A stretch of DNA of 64,000 nt from Pseudoalteromonas luteoviolacea DSM 6061 (GTDB lineage Bacteria; Pseudomonadota; Gammaproteobacteria; Enterobacterales; Alteromonadaceae). The position numbers and the translations under genes are program-made. Shown piece after piece: positions 8,910 to 17,846 of this stretch. Positions within the stretch are counted from its first letter, which is position 1. Each line of letters starts with the position of its first letter. Under the pieces are notes generated by a model. It was given only the letters and a program-made list of their open reading frames with translations, was not told the origin of the DNA and searched no databases. The stretch is from assembly GCF_001625655.1 (NCBI RefSeq), contig NZ_AUYB01000146.1, positions 1-64,000 of the forward strand. Reading direction: 5' to 3'.

Positions 8910-8929
8910 AAGGCGCCAGATGGCGCCCT
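8910..8929 (-). terminator. Intrinsic terminator after the symporter
   Basis: Stem AAGGCGCC / GGCGCCCT with a 4-base loop (one G-T pair in the minus-strand RNA), followed on the minus strand by TTATTTTTTATT. It separates the symporter gene from the zinc-ribbon unit. Confidence 0.85.
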
Positions 8930-8956
8930 ATTCTACTTGGTTTAAGCTAATTTGTC

Positions 8957-10669
8957 TTACTGGAAATCGCGAGATTTTTCGATTTTATCGTCTCCAGAAG
9001 CTTGACCTTGCTCTTTTTCAAACTTTTCCCAATATTCATCAACGGTTTCTTTCATTTCTTTTCTTAAAACCATAATGCCGAATAAGTTAGGAAGCGTCAT
9101 AACCACAATACCTACGGCTGCCAATTTCCAAATTAGCGTCGTATCAGCAAATGATGCCCAGAAGAAACCTGCAACATAGAATACACGATAAGGCATCACT
9201 GAACGCGGACCTAACAAATAAGTCATTGCGCGGTCACCATAATACGACCAAGCAATGGCTGTAGAAAACGCAAAGAGCAGTAAGCCAATAGACACTATAT
9301 ACTTACCACTGTCTCCAAAGAAACCTCGTGTAAACGCTTTTGTTGTTAATTCAGCAGAGTGGACCAACGACTTACCTTGGATAGTAATGCTTGGGTCAAC
9401 AGGAGTACCGCTTTCAATGTCCACTGTCCCCGTATACTGATGCGCATCGGAAATACCAAAGCGGATATCTTCGCCAATTGAGCGAGAGTGAATTACGGTA
9501 AAGTCTTTATTGACCGCAATCCCCTGAACTACCTGTATCGCACCGGTATACTCTTCGACTTGGTGGTCAGAATGACCATTCAAATACTTGTAGAGCTGCT
9601 CTCTGTCTGCTTCGTTTGCCTCGTCATAATTGCCTTTGATAAAGGTCATGCCCGAGCGTTCAAATTCGGTCTCAAACTTTTCTGTCCAAACGCCTGAGGA
9701 CAATATCACTAGACCTGTCAATGTACAGATGATGATTGTGTCAATAAATGGTTCTAGTATAGATACCATACCCTCTGATACTGGCTCATCTGCTTTTGCT
9801 GATGCGTGCGCAATTGGGGCAGAACCTTGACCTGCTTCATTTGAGAACAATCCTCGGTTTACACCGCGGTTAAACGCATAAGCAAAAGAGGCGCCAAGGA
9901 AACCACCAGCAGCTGCCGACCCTGTAAATGCATTAGTGAAAACTGATACAAAAGACGGTCCAATATTTTCGATATTGTAAAAAATAACTGCAAACGCACC
10001 AAGAATGTATACTGCTGCCATGACAGGAACTACTCTTGAAGTTATTGCCGCAATACGTTTGATGCCTCCAAGAATAACAAGCGCTAGTAAAATCGATAAA
10101 ACAGCACCAGTCGCCATTCTTTCAAAACCAAATGTCGCTTCCATACCTTGCGCGATATTATTGATTTGCGGCAAGCTACCCGTACCAAATGAGCTGATAA
10201 CAGTTGCAACTGCGAATAAAACCGCGAGCCACTTCATGTTTAAACGCCTGTCCATGTAGTACATAGGTCCACCAGCCATGGTACCATCAGCAGTTTTAAC
10301 ACGATATTTATGAGACAAAGTTACTTCTACAAACTTAGTTGTCATACCAAAGAATGCGGTCATCCACATCCAAAATAGTGCAGCTGGACCACCGATTGAA
10401 ATAGCCAGTGCTACACCACCTATGTTACCTGTACCTACCGTACCGGATAATGCCGTAGACAACGCTTGAAAATGCGTTGTGTCACCTTCATGTGCATTCT
10501 TGTCATACTTGCCGGTAACAACACGACAAGCGTGTTTAAAATAGCGAATTTGTGGGAACTTTAAATACACTGTAAAAAAGAACCCCACCCCCAGCAATAC
10601 ATATGGAAACCACCACGAGCCTCCAAGCATGGCATCTAGGCTATCAAGAAAACTTCCTAATACGTCCAC
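8957..10669 (-). CDS. Sodium:alanine/glycine symporter (AGCS family)
   Basis: 570 residues, inner membrane. The family motifs GTVGTGNIGGVALAI (about residues 75-90) and NEAGQGSAPIAHASAKAD are intact, with about ten membrane helices. It should import alanine or glycine with Na+, fitting a marine bacterium. Family members are commonly 450-500 residues; the extra length here is one hydrophilic insertion of about 120 residues (roughly 330-450, between LVILSSGVWTEKF and TRGFFGDSGKY), probably an external loop domain. It is a single gene with its own terminator; the substrate cannot be fixed from sequence. Confidence 0.9.
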   Translation of the reverse strand: MDVLGSFLDSLDAMLGGSWWFPYVLLGVGFFFTVYLKFPQIRYFKHACRVVTGKYDKNAHEGDTTHFQALSTALSGTVGTGNIGGVALAISIGGPAALFWMWMTAFFGMTTKFVEVTLSHKYRVKTADGTMAGGPMYYMDRRLNMKWLAVLFAVATVISSFGTGSLPQINNIAQGMEATFGFERMATGAVLSILLALVILGGIKRIAAITSRVVPVMAAVYILGAFAVIFYNIENIGPSFVSVFTNAFTGSAAAGGFLGASFAYAFNRGVNRGLFSNEAGQGSAPIAHASAKADEPVSEGMVSILEPFIDTIIICTLTGLVILSSGVWTEKFETEFERSGMTFIKGNYDEANEADREQLYKYLNGHSDHQVEEYTGAIQVVQGIAVNKDFTVIHSRSIGEDIRFGISDAHQYTGTVDIESGTPVDPSITIQGKSLVHSAELTTKAFTRGFFGDSGKYIVSIGLLLFAFSTAIAWSYYGDRAMTYLLGPRSVMPYRVFYVAGFFWASFADTTLIWKLAAVGIVVMTLPNLFGIMVLRKEMKETVDEYWEKFEKEQGQASGDDKIEKSRDFQ

Positions 10670-10706
10670 GACACTTCCTCTTCTAGTTGTTGTTATATAA
10701 ATAAAA

Positions 10707-10729
10707 AAGGCAACCCAAAGGGCTGCCTT
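10707..10729 (-). terminator. Intrinsic terminator of the M14 gene
   Basis: 10-bp stem (AAGGCAACCC / GGGCTGCCTT on the plus strand, one G-T pair in minus-strand RNA) with a 3-base loop and a TTTTTTATTT tail on the minus strand. Confidence 0.85.
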
Positions 10730-10737
10730 ACTGTTGA

Positions 10738-11865
10738 TTATCTTAGGTTATCTACAACTTTAACAATTGCAGCTAATGTATCTTGTCCAAACTGATACGA
10801 ACGTCTATCCGACCAACCAAAGTGTGGATCTGGCAAATCTGCATTATCTTTGAATGGCATCTCTATTGTGTAAGATAGAGCTTTAAACTCTTCACCAACA
10901 GCACACGATGCAACAGTCAGGTTTGCTTGACCTGGCTCATCTTTTGGATAACCATAAACGTCTTGGAAATCTGGTGTGATTGTCAATAACGCATCTTTAA
11001 ACTGGTTCTCTAAACTAGCTAAACGCGCATCATAACTTGGGATCCCTTCGCTACCTGCAACAAAGTTGTACGGAAGAGCTTCATCTCCATGAATGTCCAG
11101 ATACATATCTAAACCTACAGCACGCATTTTTTCTAATACATAATAAACTTCAGGCGAATTCTCGACGCTAGGCGTTTGCCATTCACGGTTTAGGTTCACA
11201 CCATTAGCATTAGTTCTTAAGTGACCTCTCACACTGCCATCAGGATTCATATTTGGCACTATGTAGAAAACTGTTTTAGACAATAATGCCGCGGCATGCG
11301 GATCTTCGTCGTCTAGTAACTTTTCTAACAGGCCCTCAACAAACCACTCGGCCATTGTTTCTCCAGGGTGTTGACGTGCCGTAATCCAAACTTTTTTCTT
11401 TGCATCACTGGGTTCACCGACAACCAATAGACTAATATCTCGACCATCAATGGTTTGGCCTAAAGTTTCAATTTGACACGCATCATGACTTTGGGCTCTG
11501 TAGAGTAAATCTAAATGACGCTCGTAGCTATACGGTGCAAAATAAGCAAAAAATGTGTGGCTATATTCTGGTTCGAAGTCAATAACCAATTGTCCATCTT
11601 GATATGTGGTCGGGACTCTAAACCAAGTTTGTCTGTCATATGAGGCCACAGCCTGATAATCATCCCACCCTTCAGGATAAGCTGATTCAGCTAATTTGTT
11701 GATGTGTAATTTGTGCTCGACAAAAGGAGTTGACTCTAGACGAAAGTGAAACCATTGAAAAAAGTCTGAGTTGTTGTCTTTGTTGATTTCAAGCTGTATA
11801 TCGTGAGGCTGCTCAGCCGAAATTACCTTGATATTACCGCTGTCAAAATTACTTGAGATTCTCAT
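10738..11865 (-). CDS. M14 zinc carboxypeptidase, cytosolic CCP-like
   Basis: 375 residues without a signal peptide. Residues 1-120 match the beta-sandwich N-domain of M14D (cytosolic carboxypeptidase-like) enzymes. The catalytic domain shows the zinc site H166-P-G-E169 and H259 (in DIHGDE), substrate-binding NLNRE (about 224-228) and the general base E335 in YTIEMPF. It should remove C-terminal residues from peptides or proteins; eukaryotic relatives act on polyglutamate tails, but the bacterial substrate is not known. It is a single gene with its own terminator. A second, unrelated M14-like hydrolase lies at 60969. Confidence 0.88.
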   Translation of the reverse strand: MRISSNFDSGNIKVISAEQPHDIQLEINKDNNSDFFQWFHFRLESTPFVEHKLHINKLAESAYPEGWDDYQAVASYDRQTWFRVPTTYQDGQLVIDFEPEYSHTFFAYFAPYSYERHLDLLYRAQSHDACQIETLGQTIDGRDISLLVVGEPSDAKKKVWITARQHPGETMAEWFVEGLLEKLLDDEDPHAAALLSKTVFYIVPNMNPDGSVRGHLRTNANGVNLNREWQTPSVENSPEVYYVLEKMRAVGLDMYLDIHGDEALPYNFVAGSEGIPSYDARLASLENQFKDALLTITPDFQDVYGYPKDEPGQANLTVASCAVGEEFKALSYTIEMPFKDNADLPDPHFGWSDRRSYQFGQDTLAAIVKVVDNLR

Positions 11866-12001
11866 ATTTACCCTAATTTTTTGGCAAGGTTATTGCCGTA
11901 ATATTGCCTACTTGAAGCAAAACAATGAATTGTTATTCATGTTAGCTAGATGTAGCTAAAAACTGTGGAAAGCCTAACACACATGACGCCGATCAAAAAC
12001 T

Positions 12002-12029
12002 AAAAAAGCCAGCAAATGCTGGCTTTTTT
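12002..12029 (-). terminator. Intrinsic terminator of the GAPDH gene
   Basis: Perfect 12-bp stem AAAAAAGCCAGC / GCTGGCTTTTTT with a 4-base loop, 17 bases past the gene end. Confidence 0.95.
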
Positions 12030-12045
12030 AATGGTCATACCTTTA

Positions 12046-13488
12046 TTAAGGTAGACTTGGGAAAGCTACTTCAGCCATATCGCGCATTACGCGTACAACC
12101 TGACAGCTATAACCAAACTCGTTATCGTACCAAACGTAAAGTACAACACGGTCGCCATCAACAATTGTTGCTTGAGAATCAACAACACCTGCATAACGGC
12201 TACCCACTAAGTCAGTAGATACGATTTCTGTCGACGCAGTATAGTCAATTTGATCACGTAGGTCAGAGTAAAGAGAAGTTTCACGCAAGAACTCGTTTAA
12301 CTCTTCAGATGTAGTCTCAGAACCTAGGTTCAAGTTTAAAATAGCCATTGAAACGTTAGGCGTTGGTACACGGATAGCGTTACCAGTTAACTTACCGGCT
12401 AGTTCAGGAAGTGCTTTAGCTACAGCTTTTGCAGCACCTGTAGAAGTGATAACCATGTTCAATGCAGCACTGCGTCCACGACGCTCTGCTTTGTGGTAGT
12501 TATCAATTAGGTTTTGGTCATTTGTATAAGAGTGAACCGTTTCAACGTGGCCGTTCTTGATACCAAACTTGTCGTTAAGTGCTTTCAATACAGGTGTGAT
12601 TGCATTTGTTGTACAGCTTGCCGCTGACACAATCTTGTCTTCACCAAGAATATCTACATTATTTACACCGTAAACAACGTTCTTGATGTCACCTTTTGCA
12701 GGAGCTGTAAGAAGTACTTTAGACGCGCCTTTAGACTTAAGGTGTTTACCTAGACCATCTTCATCTTTCCAAACGCCCGTGTTATCAACAACTAGTGCGT
12801 TTTCAATGCCGTACTTAGTGTAATCAACTTCTTCAGGTGTGTTTGCGTAAATTACCTGGATGTAGTTACCATTTGCTTTAATCGCACTCTTTTCATGATC
12901 AACAGTAATAGAACCGTCGAATGGGCCATGGATTGAATCACGACGAAGAAGGCTTGCGCGTTTTTCTAGATCGCCGTCACGACCACCGCGAACAACAATT
13001 GCGCGAAGACGTAAATCAGCGTGAGAGCCGCCGCGCTCGATAAGCAGGCGCGCTAATAAACGTCCAATACGGCCGAAACCGTATAGTACAACGTCACGAG
13101 GTTCTGGACGTGTACCTTTATTTAATAAGTCAGCAAGCTCACTGTTCAAGTATTCTTCGATTGAACGGCCTTCACCTGCATTCTTGTAGATATATGCATA
13201 AGCTAGCTTACCTAAATCGATGCGACCAGGTGCAAGCTCCATTTTGCTGATAGCTTCTAAGAATGGGAAGCTTTCACGAAGACGCAATTTAGTCTCTTCA
13301 AAACGTGCAACTGTTTTATGTGCTTTGATAACGTCAATTGTACTTGTGTTGACAAGTGGACGGCCATAAACAGCGATTTCAACACCTAAGTTACGGTATA
13401 AGCGACCAATAATAGGTTGCATATTCTCTGCGTAATCTTGGCGCTCTTGCCAGCTATTTTGATATTCTTGCTCGTGAGATAAGGTCAT
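12046..13488 (-). CDS. Glyceraldehyde-3-phosphate dehydrogenase, 480-residue type
   Basis: NAD(P)-dependent GAPDH of glycolysis/gluconeogenesis. The Rossmann motif GFGRIGR is at 137-143, the catalytic Cys292 sits in SAASCTTN, and the catalytic His319 in HSYT. It differs from the 330-residue GapA in an N-terminal helical extension of about 130 residues; long GAPDHs of this kind are known from marine gammaproteobacteria, usually beside a normal GapA elsewhere, and have been proposed to work in the gluconeogenic direction. Cofactor preference cannot be read from the sequence. It is a single gene with its own terminator; AGGCAG lies shortly before the ATG. Confidence 0.92.
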   Translation of the reverse strand: MTLSHEQEYQNSWQERQDYAENMQPIIGRLYRNLGVEIAVYGRPLVNTSTIDVIKAHKTVARFEETKLRLRESFPFLEAISKMELAPGRIDLGKLAYAYIYKNAGEGRSIEEYLNSELADLLNKGTRPEPRDVVLYGFGRIGRLLARLLIERGGSHADLRLRAIVVRGGRDGDLEKRASLLRRDSIHGPFDGSITVDHEKSAIKANGNYIQVIYANTPEEVDYTKYGIENALVVDNTGVWKDEDGLGKHLKSKGASKVLLTAPAKGDIKNVVYGVNNVDILGEDKIVSAASCTTNAITPVLKALNDKFGIKNGHVETVHSYTNDQNLIDNYHKAERRGRSAALNMVITSTGAAKAVAKALPELAGKLTGNAIRVPTPNVSMAILNLNLGSETTSEELNEFLRETSLYSDLRDQIDYTASTEIVSTDLVGSRYAGVVDSQATIVDGDRVVLYVWYDNEFGYSCQVVRVMRDMAEVAFPSLP

Positions 13489-13807
13489 TTTTTCTGCCTA
13501 ATAAACAATTTTTTGAACGGATAGCCCTTCTGGGCAACGCCATTCTAATTTAATCTGCAATTATTCTCCACTTTTACCTGATATTTCCTCAAGTTTTCAT
13601 AAAAGGAACACGCAAACAACCCGCCTAGTTACTAAAAATTAAGAACTTGCCCAATTAGCCTAATATTGCTCTATTCAAAATTCATAAAATAGTCGTACAA
13701 AACTCACTATCTAGATTAAACTTAGATAACATACGTCGAGTTGGGGCTGTTTCGAAAGATGCAAAAATGGTATGTTGTGCGCGTGTAAAAATTATTTAGG
13801 ATAAACA
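13489..13807. other. Divergent intergenic region
   Basis: 319 AT-rich bases between the GAPDH gene and the DUF2989 lipoprotein gene. I looked for a HexR-type palindrome, common before such GAPDH genes, and did not find a convincing one. No gene is seen. Confidence 0.4.
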
Positions 13808-14617
13808 ATGGCTAATAGGTGGATGTTTTCTATTGTCAGTGCTTCTTTACTCACATTAATGACAGGATGCGAGGAACCGTTAACACTGGCTAAAGTTTGT
13901 GACGAAACGCCAGGTTTTTGTAGTGACCTCAATAAAGACAGTCACTGTAAAGAAGAAAGAGCTTCTGTCATTATTAGTCGCTACTTAGAGTACAAAGATC
14001 CTACCGATGATAACAAATATCAGCTGCTGAAAAAATTCGAAACATACAACACTTGTATTTCTCTAGCTGCAAAAATAGAACACATAAAGCTAAAGGAAAA
14101 AACCACCTCGCGCGTAGAAGGTCACCTTACTAGTTTAAAAGAAATGAACCGAATTTATCACGAGACACGAGGTTCTGATCACCCGGGTCTTTTGTATTAC
14201 CATTGGTCGAGAAACAATAGCCAATTTGCGATGAATAAATTGCTCAGGATGCAAGAAGAGCCATATGTAAAGGATAACAGTGAGATCCAAATGTTTTTGG
14301 CAACTTACTATGCAAAATTTGACGATGATAAAACCATAGATCTGCTTTACCGAGTATTAGAGTTAAACCAAGCGGGAGAAACACCGGATATAGAAGTATA
14401 CAAAGCACTAGTGAGCATTTTTTACAAACAAAAGAAGTTCAAGCATGCCTATACTTTTGCGCGGATCGCACAGCTATCCGGTTTTGAGGCCGTTGACATC
14501 ATCGATATAAAGCACGAGTTAACATCACGTGGAAGAAACATAGGTGTACTTGAGCAGCTTGCGCTTAAAACACGCGAGGAGATTGAAACGGGTAAATTTC
14601 TTTCTCCTCGAGGCTAA
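13808..14617 (+). CDS. DUF2989 lipoprotein
   Basis: 269 residues. Signal peptide with lipobox LMTGC, lipidated Cys21; acidic residues at +2 and +3 may favour retention in the inner membrane. The N-terminal mature part has four further cysteines (in VCDE, GFCSD, HCKEE and TCISL), and the C-terminal half is helical with TPR/Sel1-like character (about 140-250). The family is restricted to Alteromonadales and relatives, function unknown. AGGATAA precedes the ATG. It ends 16 bp from the convergent MlaC-like gene without a clear terminator. Confidence 0.75.
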   Translation: MANRWMFSIVSASLLTLMTGCEEPLTLAKVCDETPGFCSDLNKDSHCKEERASVIISRYLEYKDPTDDNKYQLLKKFETYNTCISLAAKIEHIKLKEKTTSRVEGHLTSLKEMNRIYHETRGSDHPGLLYYHWSRNNSQFAMNKLLRMQEEPYVKDNSEIQMFLATYYAKFDDDKTIDLLYRVLELNQAGETPDIEVYKALVSIFYKQKKFKHAYTFARIAQLSGFEAVDIIDIKHELTSRGRNIGVLEQLALKTREEIETGKFLSPRG

Positions 14618-14633
14618 TTACTCACAGCGTTAA

Positions 14634-15227
14634 TTAACCTTTACTTTTAAGCTCAGTCGTTACCTGCGCTAAGCCTACTTGGGAAATTCGCGAAACGATC
14701 TCTTTTTGTTTCGCACTTAACAACGAGATACCTTCAGCCACTAAATCATACACTTTCCACTGTCCATCTTTCCCTTTACGGAACTTAAAATGTAGATCAA
14801 TATCTGGGCCTGCGCTTTCTTTAATAATCGCCTTGATCGTTGCATACTTGCTATCTTTAGGAACAGGGCCTTTTTCAAAAACAATCTCTTGACCTTTATA
14901 TTGCATCAGTGCACTCGCATATGTGACTTCTAAGTAGTGAGTCACAGCACCAATAAACTCAATGGCTTCTTGACGCTTTAAGCCTTTAATATGTTTCCCT
15001 AATAACTTTCTCGATACGAAACGGGTATCGATATGTGGCATTAAACGCTCTTTCACAATGCCACGCATTTCCTTTGGTGTTGCTTTGCCTCCTGCATTCA
15101 CTTTCTTTATGTCCGCAAAGAGCCCGTCACCAACTTGTGTTATCAGTTGATAAGGCGTCTCATTAGCCATCGCCATCGTTGAGCAAAACACTAAAAATAA
15201 AAAGCTGACGACTTTTTTCAATTTCAA
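14634..15227 (-). CDS. MlaC/Ttg2D-family phospholipid carrier, solitary
   Basis: 197 residues with a signal peptide (about 1-21). The body matches MlaC (Ttg2D), the periplasmic shuttle that carries phospholipids between outer-membrane MlaA and the inner-membrane MlaFEDB transporter: LMPHIDTRFVSRKLLGKH, AIEFIGAVTHYLEVTYASAL and KVYDLVAEGISLL are typical. The mlaFEDB genes normally preceding it are absent, so it is either a second MlaC paralogue or part of a dispersed system. A lysine-rich C-terminus is ordinary. Three inverted repeats lie just upstream. Confidence 0.85.
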   Translation of the reverse strand: MKLKKVVSFLFLVFCSTMAMANETPYQLITQVGDGLFADIKKVNAGGKATPKEMRGIVKERLMPHIDTRFVSRKLLGKHIKGLKRQEAIEFIGAVTHYLEVTYASALMQYKGQEIVFEKGPVPKDSKYATIKAIIKESAGPDIDLHFKFRKGKDGQWKVYDLVAEGISLLSAKQKEIVSRISQVGLAQVTTELKSKG

Positions 15228-15548
15228 ATCCTCTCAGAATAAATTAACGTCCCACATGGCTCAAATGTGGGTTCATAACAACATATTCAACCACACCCTT
15301 ATAAATGAATATGTTAAGCCATATCCTAAGGTTATATGATCGCAAAAGTTGTCAAAAATTGTATTGAATTTTACAGAATGAAACATTCTGCTTAGTAGAA
15401 TGGACCTGAGAAGCGTGCAATCTGTTTCAAATTAGCGCAGCTTTTTGTTGCTCTTGAATTTCAACAATGTATACAACACAAAATCTTGTTGCACTTACTC
15501 AATAGCCCAGACAGTTTAAAAAAGCGGGCGAATATACATAAGCGAACC
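15228..15548. other. Intergenic region with three stacked inverted repeats
   Basis: Between the MlaC-like start and the end of the GGDEF-EAL gene. It contains CCCACAT/ATGTGGG (15251-15271), AACATATTCA/TGAATATGTT (15280-15289 with 15306-15315) and CAGAATG/CATTCTG (15374-15390), all perfect. None is followed by a clear T-run. They sit where the promoter and leader of the MlaC-like gene must lie. Confidence 0.5.
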
Positions 15549-17159
15549 TTAATACTTCCTTAACGCGGTCTGAATTACGCCGCTACTGGTGATCCAGCCT
15601 TTTACTTCTCCCAGTGAAAGCGGTTCACTGATATTGAAACCTTGAATATAGGTGCACCCCTGCTTAGTTAGGTATCGTGATGTTTCATCATTCTCAACCC
15701 CTTCAGCGACCACTGAGCACCCTAGCTTTTTAGCCAAAAAGAGCGTAGTTTCAATAATTGCTCTATCTTTATCCTGCTCTAGACATTTTGTTACAAAAGA
15801 CTTATCTATCTTAATTTGGGAGATGGGTAGTTCTTTTAAAATAGAAAACGAAGAAAAGCCGGTACCAAAATCATCAATGCTCACGGAAAACCCCATATCA
15901 ATGAGCTTCTCTATCAGCTGCTTGGTTTGTTCAACATCTGTCATTACCATGCTTTCTGTGAGTTCGAAGATGATTCTACTCGGGTCAACTTTCTTACTTT
16001 CAATTTGGCTGGTTAGCACATTAATGAGGTTATTTCCCACCAAGTCTTGGCAAGACAAATTAATGTGTACGGTTAAATTAGCATTTAACTGGAGTAATAT
16101 CTTTAAATCACTGAATACTGTATTTATGACATAGGCACTGAGGTACTTAATCATATTGTTTTTTTCAGCAATCGGTATAAAGCGCTCTGGTAATATATAC
16201 GCGCCATCGTCAGACGGCCACCTCACTAGCGCTTCAACGCCATGCACTTTACTACTCGAAGCTTCGATAATCGGTTGATAAAAAACAGTTAAGTCGCCCC
16301 GAGCGAGTGCACTCTTGAAATCATTTAGCATGTGAAACTCTGAGACGACACCTTGATGTAGGGCTTTATCGAACAATACCAGACTTTGTTTGCTTCTTTT
16401 TGCCGCATACATGGCGATATCTGCGCGTTTGAGTAGCTCAGAGCCAGATGTCCTTTCATCAGGGATATTGATAATCGCGCCGGAGCTATACATAACGTCA
16501 ACGGCCACATCTTCGACCACAAGCCCATTATGCAGAGCGCTTAGTATTGCGTTATTTTGTGCAAATAATGCAGATTCATTGCGAGCTTCACTCACCACTA
16601 CAAATTCGTCACCACCGATACGAAATAGCTCACTACCTGGCAATAAGCTATTAGAAAGCGCCTGCGCAAATTCAACAAGTAGCTTATCACCAAAAAAGTG
16701 CCCCATGGCGTCATTTATTTGCTTCAAGTTATACAAATCGTATAGCACCACCGAAAACCGAGCGTTTTCACGTTGCCTGTTTTCAATACATTTAAAGCAT
16801 TGCGGCCTATTTCTTAAATTTGTTAAATGGTCATGTTGTGAGTTGTACTTTTCAAGATCGACCGATTTTTGCAGTTTGGTGAGACTAGCCTTACTCAATT
16901 TCACTACCACAATAACGAACAGACCACCCAAAGCCAAAATTGTAGACAAACCGAATGTTACATGAGACGCGTCTACACTGTCGTAAACGTAAGCGGCGAA
17001 CCCTGCATAACCCAGCACAAAGAAACAGATCAGTGCAAATAAAACGCGCCAACCTGAAGCTTGAGCAATGCGGCATATCTCAATCGCGGGTTTAAAAGAA
17101 ACCACCAAAAATGAGAGCCCAACGAGGATCAAACAAAGGCTTAATGTTTCCAAAAACAA
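15549..17159 (-). CDS. Membrane GGDEF-EAL c-di-GMP enzyme
   Basis: 536 residues. Three N-terminal membrane helices (about 1-23, 37-59, 69-88) are followed by a GGDEF domain with intact GGDEF at 182-186 and no RxxD inhibitory site just before it. The EAL domain has E309-A-L, FELTES (about 399), DDFGTG (429-434), an IKIDKSF lysine and the AEGVE glutamate, so phosphodiesterase activity is expected. It may both make and break c-di-GMP, or use a GTP-binding GGDEF to tune the EAL domain. There is no extended sensor domain, so the membrane helices or a partner must sense. The neighbouring ydcH-like gene upstream may be co-transcribed (87-bp gap). Confidence 0.9.
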   Translation of the reverse strand: MFLETLSLCLILVGLSFLVVSFKPAIEICRIAQASGWRVLFALICFFVLGYAGFAAYVYDSVDASHVTFGLSTILALGGLFVIVVVKLSKASLTKLQKSVDLEKYNSQHDHLTNLRNRPQCFKCIENRQRENARFSVVLYDLYNLKQINDAMGHFFGDKLLVEFAQALSNSLLPGSELFRIGGDEFVVVSEARNESALFAQNNAILSALHNGLVVEDVAVDVMYSSGAIINIPDERTSGSELLKRADIAMYAAKRSKQSLVLFDKALHQGVVSEFHMLNDFKSALARGDLTVFYQPIIEASSSKVHGVEALVRWPSDDGAYILPERFIPIAEKNNMIKYLSAYVINTVFSDLKILLQLNANLTVHINLSCQDLVGNNLINVLTSQIESKKVDPSRIIFELTESMVMTDVEQTKQLIEKLIDMGFSVSIDDFGTGFSSFSILKELPISQIKIDKSFVTKCLEQDKDRAIIETTLFLAKKLGCSVVAEGVENDETSRYLTKQGCTYIQGFNISEPLSLGEVKGWITSSGVIQTALRKY

Positions 17160-17246
17160 GACTCAAGAGGAAATATTGTTTTTAGTATAGTTTATTATTC
17201 AAAATGTGCGCTCTCAAACTGGATGGCCTGACATAAGGTAATTACC

Positions 17247-17486
17247 TTAAGCATTTTTCAACATAATATACATTCTGTCTTTTATCGTCAGGCTGCGCTT
17301 TTTTAAGTCAGTCAGCAGCGCACCATCGTCGGTACAAGCACGATCCTTTAAAATCGCAATTCTATTTTCTAGTAGATTGTAATCATTGAGCAACTTTGAA
17401 AATTGCTGATCGCGTGCTTTAAGTTTGCAGATTTTAGACTCAAACTCAGGCAATTCTTTTACAAGGTTTTCGTATCCTATAGTCAT
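17247..17486 (-). CDS. YdcH-like DUF465 protein
   Basis: 79 residues, cytosolic. A single helical hairpin with FxxLxxxYNxLENRI and DLKKRSLTIKDRMYIML, the YdcH/SlyX-like DUF465 pattern. Function unknown. The frame extends to 17525, but the ATG at 17486 has AGGAAG seven bases upstream and begins exactly where the family begins. A 3' hairpin was not found; the GGDEF-EAL gene follows on the same strand. Confidence 0.8.
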   Translation of the reverse strand: MTIGYENLVKELPEFESKICKLKARDQQFSKLLNDYNLLENRIAILKDRACTDDGALLTDLKKRSLTIKDRMYIMLKNA

Positions 17487-17846
17487 TTCCACTTCCTGCA
17501 ACGCAAAGGTCAATCGGGTCTGCACTTAGAGGTTATTAACGGTACTCCCACTATTTGCTCAAATCCGAAGCCTTAACGACTAATTTATTAAAAGACTAAA
17601 ATCGTAAGTACCTTCAACCCCTAGAAAAATAGTACGCTTAAATCACGCTAACACCTTGATCTAACGCAAGCGAGCAAGGTACCTTCGAGGTAAAGAACCA
17701 GCTTTAAAAGCAAATACCCAAATCTAATCGTAAACTTTCACCAACAATAAGCTCCGACCTCGTTTTTCAACTAGCCGCGTTCGCGCAATTGTTGTAAAAT
17801 ACGCGCGTTTCTAAGCAAATCTATACTGTTATTTTGAGGAAAACCT
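17487..17846. other. Divergent intergenic region before purM
   Basis: 360 bases between the ydcH-like gene and purM. A TAAAAT hexamer at 17795-17800 could be the purM -10, without a good -35. CGCGCAATTGTTG near 17783 only half resembles a PurR operator. Nothing else stands out. Confidence 0.35.

Noticed and set aside
16390..16965. 191-codon frame opposite the GGDEF-EAL gene
   Set aside because: The minus-strand gene shows every catalytic motif; the antisense product is Ser/Leu-rich without any family features.
17779..17800. PurR operator before purM
   Set aside because: Only one half resembles the CGCAAACGTTTGCG pattern, which is not enough.
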